Below are positions 36,090-45,781 of a DNA stretch of 64,000 bases, piece by piece. Every line of letters begins with the position of its first letter. Position 1 is the first letter of the stretch. Made by a program: the position numbers and the translations under genes. Source of the stretch: Arthrobacter sp. MYb227 (GTDB lineage Bacteria > Actinomycetota > Actinomycetes > Actinomycetales > Micrococcaceae); contig NZ_PCPT01000009.1 of NCBI RefSeq assembly GCF_002975435.1, positions 62,001 through 126,000 of the forward strand. Reading direction: 5' to 3'. The notes beneath the pieces are model-generated. The model was not told where the DNA came from. It did no database searches and saw nothing but the letters and a program-made list of their open reading frames with translations.

Positions 36090-36821
36090 ATGGCACGCGA
36101 CTCGAATCCGAATGAATGGCATGGACACCAGATCATCACTGAAGACGAGCTGGCGAGCCCAGAATTTTCCATAGATGAAAAGTTTAAAAGGAACCGGAAG
36201 ATCCGTCACGGCGCCATTTTGGTTCTTACTGTATTGATCTTGGCGATTGCCCTAGTAGGTGCCTACCTCATCAATACACGCGCCATAGTTATCGATGCAC
36301 TTGAGCCCAAACCCGTAGTCGAAAAACCCGTGGCAGTTGATGCGTCTTGTCCGGTAGGCGAACTCAAATACATGGAGCCGGCCAAGATGAAGGTCAACGT
36401 CATGAACGGAACCAAAATCGCTGGACTTGCCGGGGCAACATCGACCAAACTCAAGAAGCGCGGCTTTGCCGTGGGGGAAGTTGGGAATGTGAACTTATCC
36501 AAAACCAATATCGTTGGTGTTGTAACCTCGGGGACAGACGGCTACGCCCAGGCTATGACTCTTCAGCGACAGGTCAAGGGCCTGACTTACGTATTTGATC
36601 CCAAACGTTTAGGGACCTCGGTAGACCTAGTGATCGGTACCGAGTACAAGGACCTTATTGAAGAAAAGAAGGTCAATAAGAAGCCCGGAAAGCTTGAATG
36701 CGTGCCAACGGAAAAGCCGGCTCCGGAAAAGCCGGCTCCGGAAAAGCCGGCTCCGGAAAAGCCGGAACCGGAAAAGCCGGAACCGGCTGATGCTTCTAAG
36801 AAGCCTAAAACTACCGACTAG
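36090..36821 (+). CDS. LytR C-terminal domain protein, membrane-anchored
   Basis: A 243-residue protein with one transmembrane helix at about 40-60 (ILVLTVLILAIALVGAYLI); the rest should face the outside. The LytR_C domain covers about 90-185 (MKVNVMNGTKIAGLAGATSTKLKKRGFAVGEVGN). This domain occurs at the end of LytR-CpsA-Psr cell wall ligases and as stand-alone proteins; its role is not settled. The C terminus is a Lys/Pro/Glu-rich tail with five EKP repeats coded by a 15-base tandem repeat. Its stop overlaps the convergent DsbA-family gene stop within CTAG. Confidence 0.82.
   Translation: MARDSNPNEWHGHQIITEDELASPEFSIDEKFKRNRKIRHGAILVLTVLILAIALVGAYLINTRAIVIDALEPKPVVEKPVAVDASCPVGELKYMEPAKMKVNVMNGTKIAGLAGATSTKLKKRGFAVGEVGNVNLSKTNIVGVVTSGTDGYAQAMTLQRQVKGLTYVFDPKRLGTSVDLVIGTEYKDLIEEKKVNKKPGKLECVPTEKPAPEKPAPEKPAPEKPEPEKPEPADASKKPKTTD
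36711..36788. repeat. 15-bp tandem repeats coding EKPAP/EKPEP
   Basis: Five near-identical 15-base units (GAAAAGCCGGCTCCG, with CTCCG changed to AACCG in the last two) encode the Pro-rich tail of the LytR_C protein. The array keeps the frame and may vary in number between strains. Confidence 0.85.
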
Positions 36822-37540
36822 TTGCAGCCTTCAGGGCCACATGCTTCACCATCTGTAGATGGAGTTGCCATCATCCGCAAGGACTCACCGCCGATTTCTT
36901 TCCACACCTGGGAGAGAGCCTGTTCAAAGACCTCGGTAGGTTGGGCACCAGATACCCCGTACTTGTTCTCGAAAATGAAGAATGGAACACCGGTGACGCC
37001 CATCTCGCGGGCGCGAACACCGTCGTTGTGAACTTCATCAGCGTACTTATCGCCACCCAGCACCTCGGCAGCCTCCGTGGCCTCGAGTCCTACCTGCTGC
37101 GCGATGGCTTGCAAAGTTTTCTTATCGCCGGTGTCCAGACCCTTTTCGAAATGAGCCGAGAGTAGGGCTTCCTTCATTTCGCCACCGAGTCCGCGCTCCT
37201 TGGCTAGAGCCAATAGGCGTAGTGCAGTGAATGAGTTCGCAGGGCGTAGCGCCTCAAAGTCATAGCTCAATCCCTCAGCTTCGGCCTGTGCAGTGACATG
37301 CTGCAACATTCCCGCAACCTGATCTTCGGGCATTCCCTTGGCCTTGACGAGGTAATCTAGTTCGCTGCCATCATAGTGTTCGGGTAGCGAGGGGTCGAGC
37401 TGGAAAGCATGCCATTTCACATCGATTTTTTCACCAAAAGGCAACGCCTGTACCGCCTTTTCGAATCGGCGCTTCCCAATGAAGCACCAAGGGCAGGCGA
37501 TGTCGGAATAAATATCAACGCTTAGTCGAGTCTCAGTCAT
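36818..37540 (-). CDS. DsbA-family (FrnE-like) thiol oxidoreductase
   Basis: A 240-residue cytosolic thioredoxin-fold protein of the FrnE/2-hydroxychromene isomerase-like group. The early VDIYSDIACPWCFIGKRRFE has the CPWC redox pair at about residues 16-19; the helical insertion includes FEALRPANSFTALRLLALAKE; the cis-Pro loop is MGVTGVPFFIFENKYGVSGAQP. It ends in a short tail, DGEACGPEGCN, with two further cysteines. FrnE-type proteins support oxidative stress resistance or polyketide modification. The ATG at 37540 is preferred; a TTG five codons earlier has a weak site. Confidence 0.88.
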   Translation of the reverse strand: MTETRLSVDIYSDIACPWCFIGKRRFEKAVQALPFGEKIDVKWHAFQLDPSLPEHYDGSELDYLVKAKGMPEDQVAGMLQHVTAQAEAEGLSYDFEALRPANSFTALRLLALAKERGLGGEMKEALLSAHFEKGLDTGDKKTLQAIAQQVGLEATEAAEVLGGDKYADEVHNDGVRAREMGVTGVPFFIFENKYGVSGAQPTEVFEQALSQVWKEIGGESLRMMATPSTDGEACGPEGCN

Positions 37541-37732
37541 GATTGCGTCAACCAAGGTGCTCCCGCTGCTATTCCCGCACGTGGTGCTTTAAATCCGGTT
37601 CGAGTGGGCCAAGAGTCACTCGAAGAAAAAATTCCGGTTAGGGCATACATACTTATCAGGCAGTAGTTTAGGTGAAAATAGGTGTCATGACAGCTGATTA
37701 GCTGTGATGATTCCCATGAGAGGTGCGCGTGT

Positions 37733-39154
37733 TTATGAAACATTCTCCGGAACGTATTCGACGCCCGTCTCGTCAACAAGCTCTGCACGTTCGTGACCCT
37801 TGCCCCGTACCCACAGTTTGTAGGCGATAAATAGCAGCCCAATCCACACGACTCCCACGAGTAGTGCGATCCGTGTGCCGGGCATAATCCCCAAGAGCAC
37901 GATCACGAAGCCCATGAAGGCTAGGGCCGCGTAGGAAGCCGCGGGCCACCATGGGGAGGGGAATTCGGAAGGCGCCAGCGCTTTGCGAGCAATTTGTCGT
38001 TTCATGGCGATGTGCGAAAGCAGAATCATCACCCACACCCAAACCGTCGCGAATGTAGCGATGGAGGCAATGATCAAGAAGAGGGATTCTGGCATGACGT
38101 AGTTCAGCACAACGCCGATGAGCAGCACCGAAGCCATGGTGACTACCGTCATCCAGGGGACGCCATTGCGAGAAATTTTTGCAAACGAGGAAGGTGCGTG
38201 ACCCTGCTGTGCCAGACCAAACATCATCCGCCCGGCGCCGAAGATATCCGAGTTGATAGCCGAAATTGCGGCTGTGATCACCACGGCGTTGAGGATGTGG
38301 GCGGCTGCCGGAATCCCCAAGTTGTCGAAGATTTGCACGAAGGGGCTGCCCTCGGTGCCAATCTGGTTCCACGGGTAGATCATCATCAAAATGCCGAGGG
38401 TGCACACGTAGAAGAGCAGGATGCGGACCGGAACGGTGTTGATCGCTGCAGGTACTACCTGCTTGGGGTTTTCGGCTTCGCCAGCGGTAATGCCTATGGT
38501 CTCAATGCCACCAAAGGCAAACATGACAATTGAGAAGGACGCGAGTAGGCCCCAGAATCCGTTGGGGAAGAACCCTCCGGCGGCCAGCATGGTGCCGATC
38601 CCCGGGTTTGCTTCGGCTGGAAGACCAAAGCCAAAGACGACAATCAAAATACCGCCGGCGATCATGGCAATAATTGCTGAGACCTTGATCAGTGAAAGCC
38701 AGAACTCTGTCTCACCAAATACCTTGACCTTCATGGTGTTCAGTGCAGCAATGATAAAGATGATCGCCAAGATCCAAATCCAGCGCGGTACATCGGGGAA
38801 CCAGAACCCCATGTAGATGCCAAAGGCGGTCACGTCGGCTATTGCAACAATCGCCATCTCGAAGGCAAAGGTCCAGCCGGTAATGAAACCGGCGAAGGGC
38901 CCAAGGTATTTTGAGGCGTACTGGCCAAATGAACCGGACACTGGGTGCCGGACCGCCATCTCGCCCAAGGCGCGCATCACCATGAAAACGGCGGCGCCAC
39001 CGATCATATAGGCGAGAAGTACTGCGGGACCGGCTGCCTGGATCGCCGAGGCGGAACCGTAGAACAAGCCGGTTCCAATGGCCGAGCCAAGGGCCATGAA
39101 ACGGACGTGTCGGACGTTGAGTCCACGGGCAAGCGCCTGAGCGAATTGTGGCAC
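37733..39154 (-). CDS. APC-family amino acid permease
   Basis: A 473-residue inner-membrane transporter with 12 predicted helices. It belongs to the amino acid transporter group of the APC superfamily: [23 protein letters not shown] contains the unwound helix 1 glycine motif, [23 protein letters not shown] and [24 protein letters not shown] are signature segments. The closest named groups are GABA or aromatic/proline permeases; specificity cannot be fixed. The start is GTG at 39154 with AAAGG upstream. It is transcribed alone. Confidence 0.92.
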   Translation of the reverse strand: MPQFAQALARGLNVRHVRFMALGSAIGTGLFYGSASAIQAAGPAVLLAYMIGGAAVFMVMRALGEMAVRHPVSGSFGQYASKYLGPFAGFITGWTFAFEMAIVAIADVTAFGIYMGFWFPDVPRWIWILAIIFIIAALNTMKVKVFGETEFWLSLIKVSAIIAMIAGGILIVVFGFGLPAEANPGIGTMLAAGGFFPNGFWGLLASFSIVMFAFGGIETIGITAGEAENPKQVVPAAINTVPVRILLFYVCTLGILMMIYPWNQIGTEGSPFVQIFDNLGIPAAAHILNAVVITAAISAINSDIFGAGRMMFGLAQQGHAPSSFAKISRNGVPWMTVVTMASVLLIGVVLNYVMPESLFLIIASIATFATVWVWVMILLSHIAMKRQIARKALAPSEFPSPWWPAASYAALAFMGFVIVLLGIMPGTRIALLVGVVWIGLLFIAYKLWVRGKGHERAELVDETGVEYVPENVS

Positions 39155-39455
39155 GAAAATAAACCTTTAGTTGAAGGGGGCTTCTTCCATGGTAAGTGTG
39201 CATCTGACTTAGGGCATGATCTGGTGGCGTGTATCACTTTTAGCGGCTCGGCAATTGGTTCGCGTTTAGGCAAACACCTACAAGGCCTGTTTCCCCGAAG
39301 TGAGGATGTGAATGGTGCTTATTGAATGGCATTTTCCGCGGCCACTAGACTAGATCGGTGGGGAACTGTCCGGAATGTTGGAGCAAACCGCGAGAAATCG
39401 CCTAATTAGTTGGGCTGTTTTCGATCCTAAGCCAAGGAAAGAGGGAGATTTATCT
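39155..39455. other. Divergent promoter region, permease / YoaK
   Basis: About 300 bases with no gene and no clear repeat or structured RNA. The right part is AT-richer and an open frame from 39375 leads into the YoaK gene. Confidence 0.4.
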
Positions 39456-40124
39456 ATGGCCCGATCTTTGGGGTGGCGAGAGATTGCTTTTGCCAGTGGG
39501 CTGACAGGGATTGCGGGTTTTGTCGATGGAATAGCGTTCGTCCATTTTGGTGGCTATTTTGTCTCGTTCATGAGCGGTAACTCGACGCGTTCTAGCGCCG
39601 ACTTTGCGCAAGGAAACTTTGCTGGGTGGGCACTAGCCATGGGGTTAGTCGCAAGTTTTGTCACGGGAGTTGCTGCCGCAACACTGGCAAGTCAGGTGGC
39701 TTCGGTGCAACGCCGTGCCGCGGTGCTCTCGACCTCTTCTATCCTGTTGCTTGCCGCAGCATTCTTCACTCTGGGTAACGGAGTCGGGACGTGGGTTGCA
39801 GTATTTATGGCAATGTCAATGGGAGCAGTCAACGCTACCTACACGCGACGTGGGGAGGTGAGCGTGGGCTTGACGTATATGACAGGTGCCTTAGTGAAAA
39901 TTGGACAGCATCTTGCTACGGCAATAACCGGGGGAGCCCGCTGGGCGTGGTTGCCCTATGCTGCCTTGTGGTCAATGATTACCTTGGGCTCATTCATTGG
40001 TGCGCTGACCTACGTGAACCTAGGACTCATGAGCTTGTGGATTGCGGCGATTGCCATGGTTCTATGGACGCTGATCGCAATTTATCGGGATAGCCCGCGA
40101 CGAATATTCCGGGTTAAAAACTAA
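39456..40124 (+). CDS. YoaK family (DUF1275) membrane protein
   Basis: A 222-residue membrane protein with six hydrophobic segments. The family signature is in the first helix and loop: GLTGIAGFVDGIAFVHFGGYFVSFMSGNSTR, followed by MGAVNATY and VSVGLTYMTGALVKIGQ. Its function is unknown; a transport role is often assumed. The ATG at 39456 follows GAGGGAG; the frame is open upstream to 39375 without similarity. Its stop overlaps the convergent MFS stop by three bases. Confidence 0.88.
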   Translation: MARSLGWREIAFASGLTGIAGFVDGIAFVHFGGYFVSFMSGNSTRSSADFAQGNFAGWALAMGLVASFVTGVAAATLASQVASVQRRAAVLSTSSILLLAAAFFTLGNGVGTWVAVFMAMSMGAVNATYTRRGEVSVGLTYMTGALVKIGQHLATAITGGARWAWLPYAALWSMITLGSFIGALTYVNLGLMSLWIAAIAMVLWTLIAIYRDSPRRIFRVKN

Positions 40125-41332
40125 GCTCTCACGCTTTGTGGACCCCGAGCATGACGTCCATGGACCGCGTAGTAGAGGCCGATTCCGGCGGCCGAGAACG
40201 CCGCAAGAATTCCAAACATTCCCGTATAGCCTAGGTGCGGAATGGTTAGCCCCAAAACTACCGGACCAAATCCGACACCTAGATCAAGCATAAGGAAAAA
40301 TGTTGAGGTTGCCACGCCCATCTCGGCGGGGGATACCGCAGATACGGCTATTGCTTGGGCACAGGGCATCAGGGCGCCAAAGCCCAATCCGGTAAGGATT
40401 GCGGCCGCTACTATGCTCAAGTTCCCTGGTTGCAGGGCAAGCGAAGCCATTCCCAGGGCAAAGACCACCAGTAGCGGGTACATGATCGAATTGTCTCCCT
40501 TGCGATCTTGGATACGGCCAGCAAAAAGCCGTGATACCAACACCATGACCGCATAAACTAAGAAGAACCAGCTGGCTGCCTCGGTCATGGAAGCCGAAAT
40601 CAAATACGGGGCAAGGAAAGAAATAATTCCCGAGTAGGCGGTTCCGCACACCAAGAGCACCAAGGAGATTGGTAATGCGGCGGGGCTAATAATTGAGCGT
40701 ATGAATCCGCCCCGACGAGCCCCGGGATGTTCCTTTGAGGCTTTCTTGGGTGGTTCTGGCAGACGCAGCATGAGACAGAACAGCAGGGCAACCGCCGAGG
40801 AAATTGAGCAGAAGAGGAAAACTGCATTGTAGTTTCCATCCGCGGCCATCAACACCGCTAAAAATGGGCCAGCTGCTGTGGACAGCGTTGTTGAGAGCCC
40901 AAAGTAGCCGGTTCCTTCGCTGCGCCTAGCCGGTGGAATCAGGCTCTGGACCGCTGTTGCAAGCGCTGTGTTGCCGGTGCCGAAGGCCATTCCGTGAACA
41001 AAGCGCACGATCAGCAACAGCCACAGTGAATTGCTGGGGATGTATAGCACCGAGGCAATAACAAAGACTACCAGTGAAGCAAGTAAGAGTGGTTTGCGCC
41101 CGCACAAGGCCAGTAATTTTCCGGCGAAGAGCCTCGCACACACCGAGCCAATAATGAATGCACTCGAGGCAAGACCCGCTGCACTATCCGAGGCGTGGAA
41201 GCGCTCAACCGCATAGAGCGCCATAGAAGTCATCAGCAGGTAGAACACCATGGAAATGAACAGGTTGGCGATTGAAGCGAGCACAAAATCCCGGGTGAAA
41301 AGTTTCGTGGGTTGATGATGCTGGCTGCTCAA
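40121..41332 (-). CDS. MFS transporter, drug-efflux-like
   Basis: A 403-residue major facilitator with 12 helices. The helix 2-3 loop has the MFS motif as RLFAGKLLALCGRKPLL and the equivalent in the second half is RLFAGRIQDRKGDN. IGSVCARLFAG and GLGFGALMPCAQAIAVSAVSPAEMG are typical of the 12-helix efflux group. The substrate is unknown. The start is TTG at 41332 with AAGGAA upstream. It converges on YoaK. Confidence 0.88.
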   Translation of the reverse strand: MSSQHHQPTKLFTRDFVLASIANLFISMVFYLLMTSMALYAVERFHASDSAAGLASSAFIIGSVCARLFAGKLLALCGRKPLLLASLVVFVIASVLYIPSNSLWLLLIVRFVHGMAFGTGNTALATAVQSLIPPARRSEGTGYFGLSTTLSTAAGPFLAVLMAADGNYNAVFLFCSISSAVALLFCLMLRLPEPPKKASKEHPGARRGGFIRSIISPAALPISLVLLVCGTAYSGIISFLAPYLISASMTEAASWFFLVYAVMVLVSRLFAGRIQDRKGDNSIMYPLLVVFALGMASLALQPGNLSIVAAAILTGLGFGALMPCAQAIAVSAVSPAEMGVATSTFFLMLDLGVGFGPVVLGLTIPHLGYTGMFGILAAFSAAGIGLYYAVHGRHARGPQSVRA

Positions 41333-41483
41333 CGAGTTCCTTCTGTGGTTTTTGATGCGTGCTGGGAGCTAAGTCCTTCAATTCATTATTGACCTACCCT
41401 AGGCCCGAGACGCGCGGAGTCGGTCCCTATGTGGGTGAACGCACGTGCCATGGTGGGCAAAGTGTCATGATGAGACACAAAAA

Positions 41484-41526
41484 CGAAGATCCCCTTTCAA
41501 ACAGCTCTGCCGAGTGGGGATCTTCG
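41484..41526. terminator. Hairpin upstream of the MFS gene, downstream of aceB
   Basis: CGAAGATCCCC and its complement (41484-41494 and 41516-41526) form an 11-bp stem with a 21-base loop. Together with the hairpin at 41545-41582 it probably blocks aceAB read-through into the MFS gene. Confidence 0.55.
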
Positions 41527-41544
41527 AAGTTTATGAAATTTGTG

Positions 41545-41582
41545 TTGGTGGGGGGGAAACCTCTTTGCTTCCCCCCCACCAA
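41545..41582 (-). terminator. Terminator after aceB
   Basis: TTGGTGGGGGGGAA and its complement (41545-41558 and 41569-41582) form a perfect 14-bp stem starting eight bases past the aceB stop. Confidence 0.8.
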
Positions 41583-41590
41583 GTGTGTTG

Positions 41591-43228
41591 CTAGGCGTTT
41601 ACCTTTTCCGGTGCCTTGGCTTCATGTAGGTAACGGTTGTAGGCCTGGACGGTGAGGAAAGTTGGGAAGTCCTCACGCAGGGCGCAGGCTTCGAAGATTT
41701 CGCGTGCGTCTTCAAAGCGATCCCCCTCAAAACGTGAGAGCTTATCGAATTCTTCCTCGGTCAAATCTTCAACCCAGCTTCGTGAGATCAGTTCACCCTC
41801 ATCGGTGATTGCTGCCTGCTGGATCCACTGCCAGATCTGTGAACGGGAGATTTCGGCCGTTGCCGCATCTTCCATGAGGTTGTGAATGGCAACTGCACCA
41901 TTTCCACGCAACCAAGCTTCCATGTAACGGATGCCAACCTCGATGTTATTGCGGATGCCTTCCTCAGTGATCTTGCCTTCGGTAGCGGCAATATTCAACA
42001 GTCCCTTATCGTCCGGGGTCACGTCATCACGAGTGCGATCTCGCTGATTCGGCTTATCTCCTAGAACCGAATCGAAGACTTCACGGGCAACAGGAACCAA
42101 ATCCGGGTGGGCAACCCATGAACCATCGAAGCCGTCGTTGGCTTCGCGGGTTTTATCGGCACGAACCTTCTCGAAGGCCACGGTATTGATTGCCTCATCC
42201 TTGCGGTTGGGGATGAAGGCAGCCATACCGCCAATGGCCAAGGCACCGCGGCGGTGGCAGGCACGGACCAGTTGCTCGGTGTAGGAGCGCATGAACGGAG
42301 CGGTCATGGTGACCATTGCGCGGTCCGGGAGTACAAAGCGTGGGCCACGTGAGCGGAAGTTCTTGATGATGGAGAAGATGTAATCCCAGCGACCTGCGTT
42401 CAGGCCTGCCGAGTGTTCGCGCAGTTCGTAGAGGATTTCTTCCATCTCAAAGGCCGCGGTGATGGTCTCGATGAGCACTGTGGCACGGATGGTGCCCTGC
42501 GGGATACCAACCAGGTCCTGAGCCAGGATGAAGACATCGTTCCAGAGACGTGCCTCGAGGTGGTTTTCGATCTTCGGCAGGTAGAAGTACGGTCCACGGC
42601 CCTGTGAGATCAGACGCTGGGCGTTGTGGTAGAAGTACAAACCAAAGTCAACCAAGGCGCCGGAGATCGGCTTGCCGGCAACCAACAGGTTCTTTTCTGG
42701 CAGGTGCCAACCGCGGGGACGGACAACGATGGTTGGCATGTCGGTGAGCTTTCCACCGGTCAGCTTGTATTCCTTGCCCTCCGGGGAGGTGAAATCGATG
42801 TTGCGATCAAGTACTGCGCGCAGGTTCAGCTGGCCGTTGATGACGTTTGACCAGTTGGGTGTGGAGGAGTCTTCAAGATCGGCAAGCCAAACCTTGGCAC
42901 CGGAATTCAGTGCGTTGATTGTCATCTTGCGGTCGGTGGGGCCGGTGATTTCCACGCGGCGGTCCTCCAGGCCGGGAGCGATGGGAGCTACCTGCCAGGA
43001 AGCATCTTCACGGATGTGCTTGGTCTCGGGGCGGAACTTCGGATCGGCACCATTGGCAATCCGGGCTCGGTTCAGCTGGCGTGTCTGCATTAATTCGGCG
43101 CGACGTGAGTCGAATGCCTTGTGGAGCTGAGCCAGGAAGTCCAGCGCCTGAGGGGTAAGGACCTCCTCCTGCCGGCGAACCGGCGCAGCGACCAAAGTAA
43201 TACCGTTCAGGGTGATGGGATCGTTCAT
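41591..43228 (-). CDS. aceB: Malate synthase A
   Basis: Condenses glyoxylate with acetyl-CoA to malate, second enzyme of the glyoxylate shunt. The 545 residues match malate synthase A. Landmarks: RREADLMQTR-type RRAELMQTRQLNRARIANG, NALNSGAKVWLADLEDSSTPNW, IVVRPRGWHLPEKN, RGPYFYLPKIENHLEARLW, TIRATVLIETITAAFEMEEILYELREHSAGLNAGRWDYIFS, and GSWVAHPDLVPVA. The ATG at 43228 has AAGGAG upstream; the frame stays open another 100 codons into the intergenic region without similarity. It lies 133 bases after aceA on the same strand, with a hairpin between, so it may have a lower level or its own promoter. Confidence 0.96.
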   Translation of the reverse strand: MNDPITLNGITLVAAPVRRQEEVLTPQALDFLAQLHKAFDSRRAELMQTRQLNRARIANGADPKFRPETKHIREDASWQVAPIAPGLEDRRVEITGPTDRKMTINALNSGAKVWLADLEDSSTPNWSNVINGQLNLRAVLDRNIDFTSPEGKEYKLTGGKLTDMPTIVVRPRGWHLPEKNLLVAGKPISGALVDFGLYFYHNAQRLISQGRGPYFYLPKIENHLEARLWNDVFILAQDLVGIPQGTIRATVLIETITAAFEMEEILYELREHSAGLNAGRWDYIFSIIKNFRSRGPRFVLPDRAMVTMTAPFMRSYTEQLVRACHRRGALAIGGMAAFIPNRKDEAINTVAFEKVRADKTREANDGFDGSWVAHPDLVPVAREVFDSVLGDKPNQRDRTRDDVTPDDKGLLNIAATEGKITEEGIRNNIEVGIRYMEAWLRGNGAVAIHNLMEDAATAEISRSQIWQWIQQAAITDEGELISRSWVEDLTEEEFDKLSRFEGDRFEDAREIFEACALREDFPTFLTVQAYNRYLHEAKAPEKVNA

Positions 43229-43299
43229 GGCTGGACTCCTTCGAAAATCAAAATTTTGTGGGTGGCGGTGTGCCAAAAAATTGTAGAGATGGGTGAAAC

Positions 43300-43333
43300 C
43301 CCGTGGGGCCGGCATCATTGCCGACCCCACGGG
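43300..43333 (-). terminator. Hairpin between aceA and aceB
   Basis: A 15-bp stem (43300-43314 and 43319-43333) with one non-Watson-Crick position and a TCAT loop begins 29 bases past the aceA stop. It may end or attenuate aceA transcripts before aceB, or protect the aceA 3' end. Confidence 0.7.
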
Positions 43334-43361
43334 ATACCGCGGTGGTAAACCGCTGCGGTGT

Positions 43362-44663
43362 TTAGTGGAACTGGCCGGCTTCGGTGGATCCCACCAGTGC
43401 CAGGGTTGATGCGTTCGGGTTAAGAACTGTTGCAATGTCGTCGAAGTAGCCGGTGCCGACTTCGCGCTGGTGCTTGGTTGCGGTGTAGCCGCGTGCCTCG
43501 GAAGCGAATTCTGCTTCCTGAAGTTCAACGTAGGCGCTCATACCATCGCGAGCGTAACCGTGAGCCAGATCGAACATCGAATGGTTCAACGAGTGGAAGC
43601 CAGCGAGGGTGATGAACTGGAAGGTGAAGCCCATGGCGCCGAGTTCGCGCTGGAACTTGGCGATGGTTGCATCGTCCAGGTGCTTCTTCCAGTTGAAGGA
43701 AGGGGAGCAGTTGTAGGAAAGCATCTGGTCCGGGAAGTCCTTCTTGACTGCCTCGGCGAACTTGCGGGCAAGTTCCAGATCCGGGGTGCCGGTTTCCATC
43801 CAGATGAGATCCGAGTACGGTGCGTAAGCCTTAGCGCGGGCGATGCATGGCTCGATGCCGTTGCGAACCTTGTAGAAGCCTTCCGCGGTGCGCTCGCCGG
43901 TGACGAATTCCTTGTCGCGATCATCAACGTCCGAGGTGATCAGGGTCGCTGCCTCGGCGTCGGTGCGGGCGATGACTACCGAAGGGGTACCTGCGACATC
44001 TGAGGCCAGACGAGCTGCGTTCAGGGTGCGAACGTGCTGCTGGGTCGGGATCAGAACCTTGCCACCGAGGTGACCACACTTCTTTTCCGAGGCGAGCTGG
44101 TCTTCCCAGTGAACACCCGCAGCGCCGGAGGAAATCATTGACTTCATCAGTTCGTAGGCGTTTAGTGGGCCACCGAAGCCGGCTTCTGCGTCGGCGACGA
44201 TTGGCACGAGCCAATCTTCAACGGACTTGATGCCTTCTGCGTGCTCGATCTGGTCTGCGCGGAGCAGTGCGTTGTTGATGCGGCGGACAACCTGTGGAAC
44301 CGAGTTGGCCGGGTAGAGGGACTGGTCCGGGTAGGTGTGTCCGGAGAGGTTGGCGTCTGCTGCGACCTGCCAACCCGAAAGGTAGATGGCCCGCAGGCCG
44401 GCCTTGACCTGCTGTACTGCCTGGTTGCCGGTCAGTGCGCCCAATGCGTTGGTGTAGCCACCGGTCGGTGCTTCCTCGGTGAGTTGCTTCCAAAGCTTTT
44501 CGGAGCCGCGGCGAGCCAGCGTGTGCTCTTCCTGCACCGAGCCCTGAAGCTTCACAACGTCGGCTGCCGAGTAATCACGAGTAATACCATTCCAGCGGGG
44601 GTTGGTTGCCCAATCCTGTTCGATTGCTGCGATACGGTTCTCGGTCGAGTTCTGCTCGGTCAT
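43362..44663 (-). CDS. aceA: Isocitrate lyase
   Basis: Cleaves isocitrate to succinate and glyoxylate, first enzyme of the glyoxylate shunt needed for growth on acetate, fatty acids or ethanol. The 433-residue protein has the short bacterial form. The catalytic loop is [17 protein letters not shown] with the active-site Cys; metal and substrate residues lie in [28 protein letters not shown] and ARTDAEAA. The ATG at 44663 has AAGGAGAAGG upstream. It is followed by aceB, and its upstream region shares a 15-base motif with the ramB-like gene. Confidence 0.97.
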   Translation of the reverse strand: MTEQNSTENRIAAIEQDWATNPRWNGITRDYSAADVVKLQGSVQEEHTLARRGSEKLWKQLTEEAPTGGYTNALGALTGNQAVQQVKAGLRAIYLSGWQVAADANLSGHTYPDQSLYPANSVPQVVRRINNALLRADQIEHAEGIKSVEDWLVPIVADAEAGFGGPLNAYELMKSMISSGAAGVHWEDQLASEKKCGHLGGKVLIPTQQHVRTLNAARLASDVAGTPSVVIARTDAEAATLITSDVDDRDKEFVTGERTAEGFYKVRNGIEPCIARAKAYAPYSDLIWMETGTPDLELARKFAEAVKKDFPDQMLSYNCSPSFNWKKHLDDATIAKFQRELGAMGFTFQFITLAGFHSLNHSMFDLAHGYARDGMSAYVELQEAEFASEARGYTATKHQREVGTGYFDDIATVLNPNASTLALVGSTEAGQFH

Positions 44664-44803
44664 TGCCTTCTCCTTGCTTGATTGCCGGTTGCCGGTCCAG
44701 GATCGTTTGCTCTGATCCCGGTAGGTTGTTCCGGCGTTCTTTCTGCGTAAGAACTACATTTCCGCACTTCGCAAGCGCTGCCAAGAGAGTCTTAGTGGAA
44801 AGA

Positions 44804-44818
44804 TTTGCGTTTCTTTCC
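44804..44818. promoter_or_regulatory. Candidate RamB site upstream of aceA
   Basis: TTTGCGTTTCTTTCC, 141 bases before the aceA ATG, recurs exactly upstream of the ramB-like gene at 47628-47642. RamB of Corynebacterium is known to bind TTTGC-type motifs before ace genes and its own gene, so this is a strong candidate operator. A related CGCACTTCGCAAGCG stretch lies at 44763-44777. Confidence 0.6.
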
Positions 44819-44971
44819 AAAACCATAAGAAGTGCTCCGTGCCACAACAAAAGCATGAGAAAACCGAAAACTTCTTCAGACGGTGCGGAATCGGTTGAAA
44901 GTCAGTTGAATATTTCCGAAGCCACAAGAACAAGCGATCTATAGATGGACGGATTCCGCGCGAGCGAGCCG

Positions 44972-45781
44972 TTAGCCGAACAGCCTTGTAGAACCGAGCG
45001 GCAATGCCGCACGTGCAACCGCATCGGCTACGTTGCGCGGGGATCCCGAGCCGTCGACAACGTGCCAGCCGCGGCGGCGGGCAAGCCCCAAATAGGCGGA
45101 TCGAGCGGCCAGTAGATAATCCATGGCTTCGTGGTCTTCCCCGCGGGCCATGATGCGCTGGTAGGCAAGCTCCGCAGGGACATCAATCAAAACGATGACC
45201 TCCGGGCGCGGAAGCCGAGCAAATAACCAAGGCAAGATGCGCCCGGTCGGAAAACCCCGTAGGGCCTGCAACACCAACTGACAGGGAATATGCCTGTCCA
45301 TCACCGTTATACCGGGGAACCGGGTGGCACGCCCATGGGCATAGAGAACGTTGGCACAGCGCACCGCCCATTCAAGACGATTAGCCCAAAGCGGACTTAG
45401 CTGGGCACCAAAGCGCGCTGTCATCCGGGAAGCCCAGCGCCGTCCACTCGGGTTACGCATGATTTGGGCCGACATACCCGTAGTTCGAAGATCGGTGGCA
45501 AACATTTGTGCCACGGTAGATTTCCCGGCACCGTCGATCCCCAGCAACGCAATGGTGCGCGGGTATGCGGGCCGTTGCATGATGCTTTGGTCGCATACTC
45601 CAGTTTCCCCATAAGGCTCAACGGTGAGAAGGGGCGCTGGGATTAGCGTTTCTGACATATGGCTCCGAGGCAGCGGTAGTTGAGTATTCTCTTCGTGAGA
45701 TTCAACGAATGAGGTGACTACATCGGTACCGCGCTGAAGCTGGGTGTTTGCCATGAATGAGGGGCGATACAGTACCCTCAC
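44972..45781 (-). CDS. Thymidylate kinase-like P-loop protein
   Basis: A 269-residue protein with a nucleotide kinase fold. After an N-terminal extension of about 75 residues without similarity comes TIALLGIDGAGKSTVAQMFA (Walker A GIDGAGKST, as in dTMP kinases), then the DRH motif in VMDRHIPCQLVLQAL, and VIVLIDVPAELAYQRIMARGE with the lid-type Arg residues. It may phosphorylate a nucleotide or another small molecule; the pattern also occurs in glycan-linked kinases of actinobacteria. It starts with GTG at 45781 overlapping the stop of the upstream gene (GTGA), or at a later ATG. Confidence 0.7.
   Translation of the reverse strand: MRVLYRPSFMANTQLQRGTDVVTSFVESHEENTQLPLPRSHMSETLIPAPLLTVEPYGETGVCDQSIMQRPAYPRTIALLGIDGAGKSTVAQMFATDLRTTGMSAQIMRNPSGRRWASRMTARFGAQLSPLWANRLEWAVRCANVLYAHGRATRFPGITVMDRHIPCQLVLQALRGFPTGRILPWLFARLPRPEVIVLIDVPAELAYQRIMARGEDHEAMDYLLAARSAYLGLARRRGWHVVDGSGSPRNVADAVARAALPLGSTRLFG

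Noticed and set aside
43229-43528. N-terminal extension of malate synthase by 100 codons
   Set aside because: It crosses the aceA terminator and the end of aceA and lacks similarity; the ATG at 43228 has a strong ribosome site.
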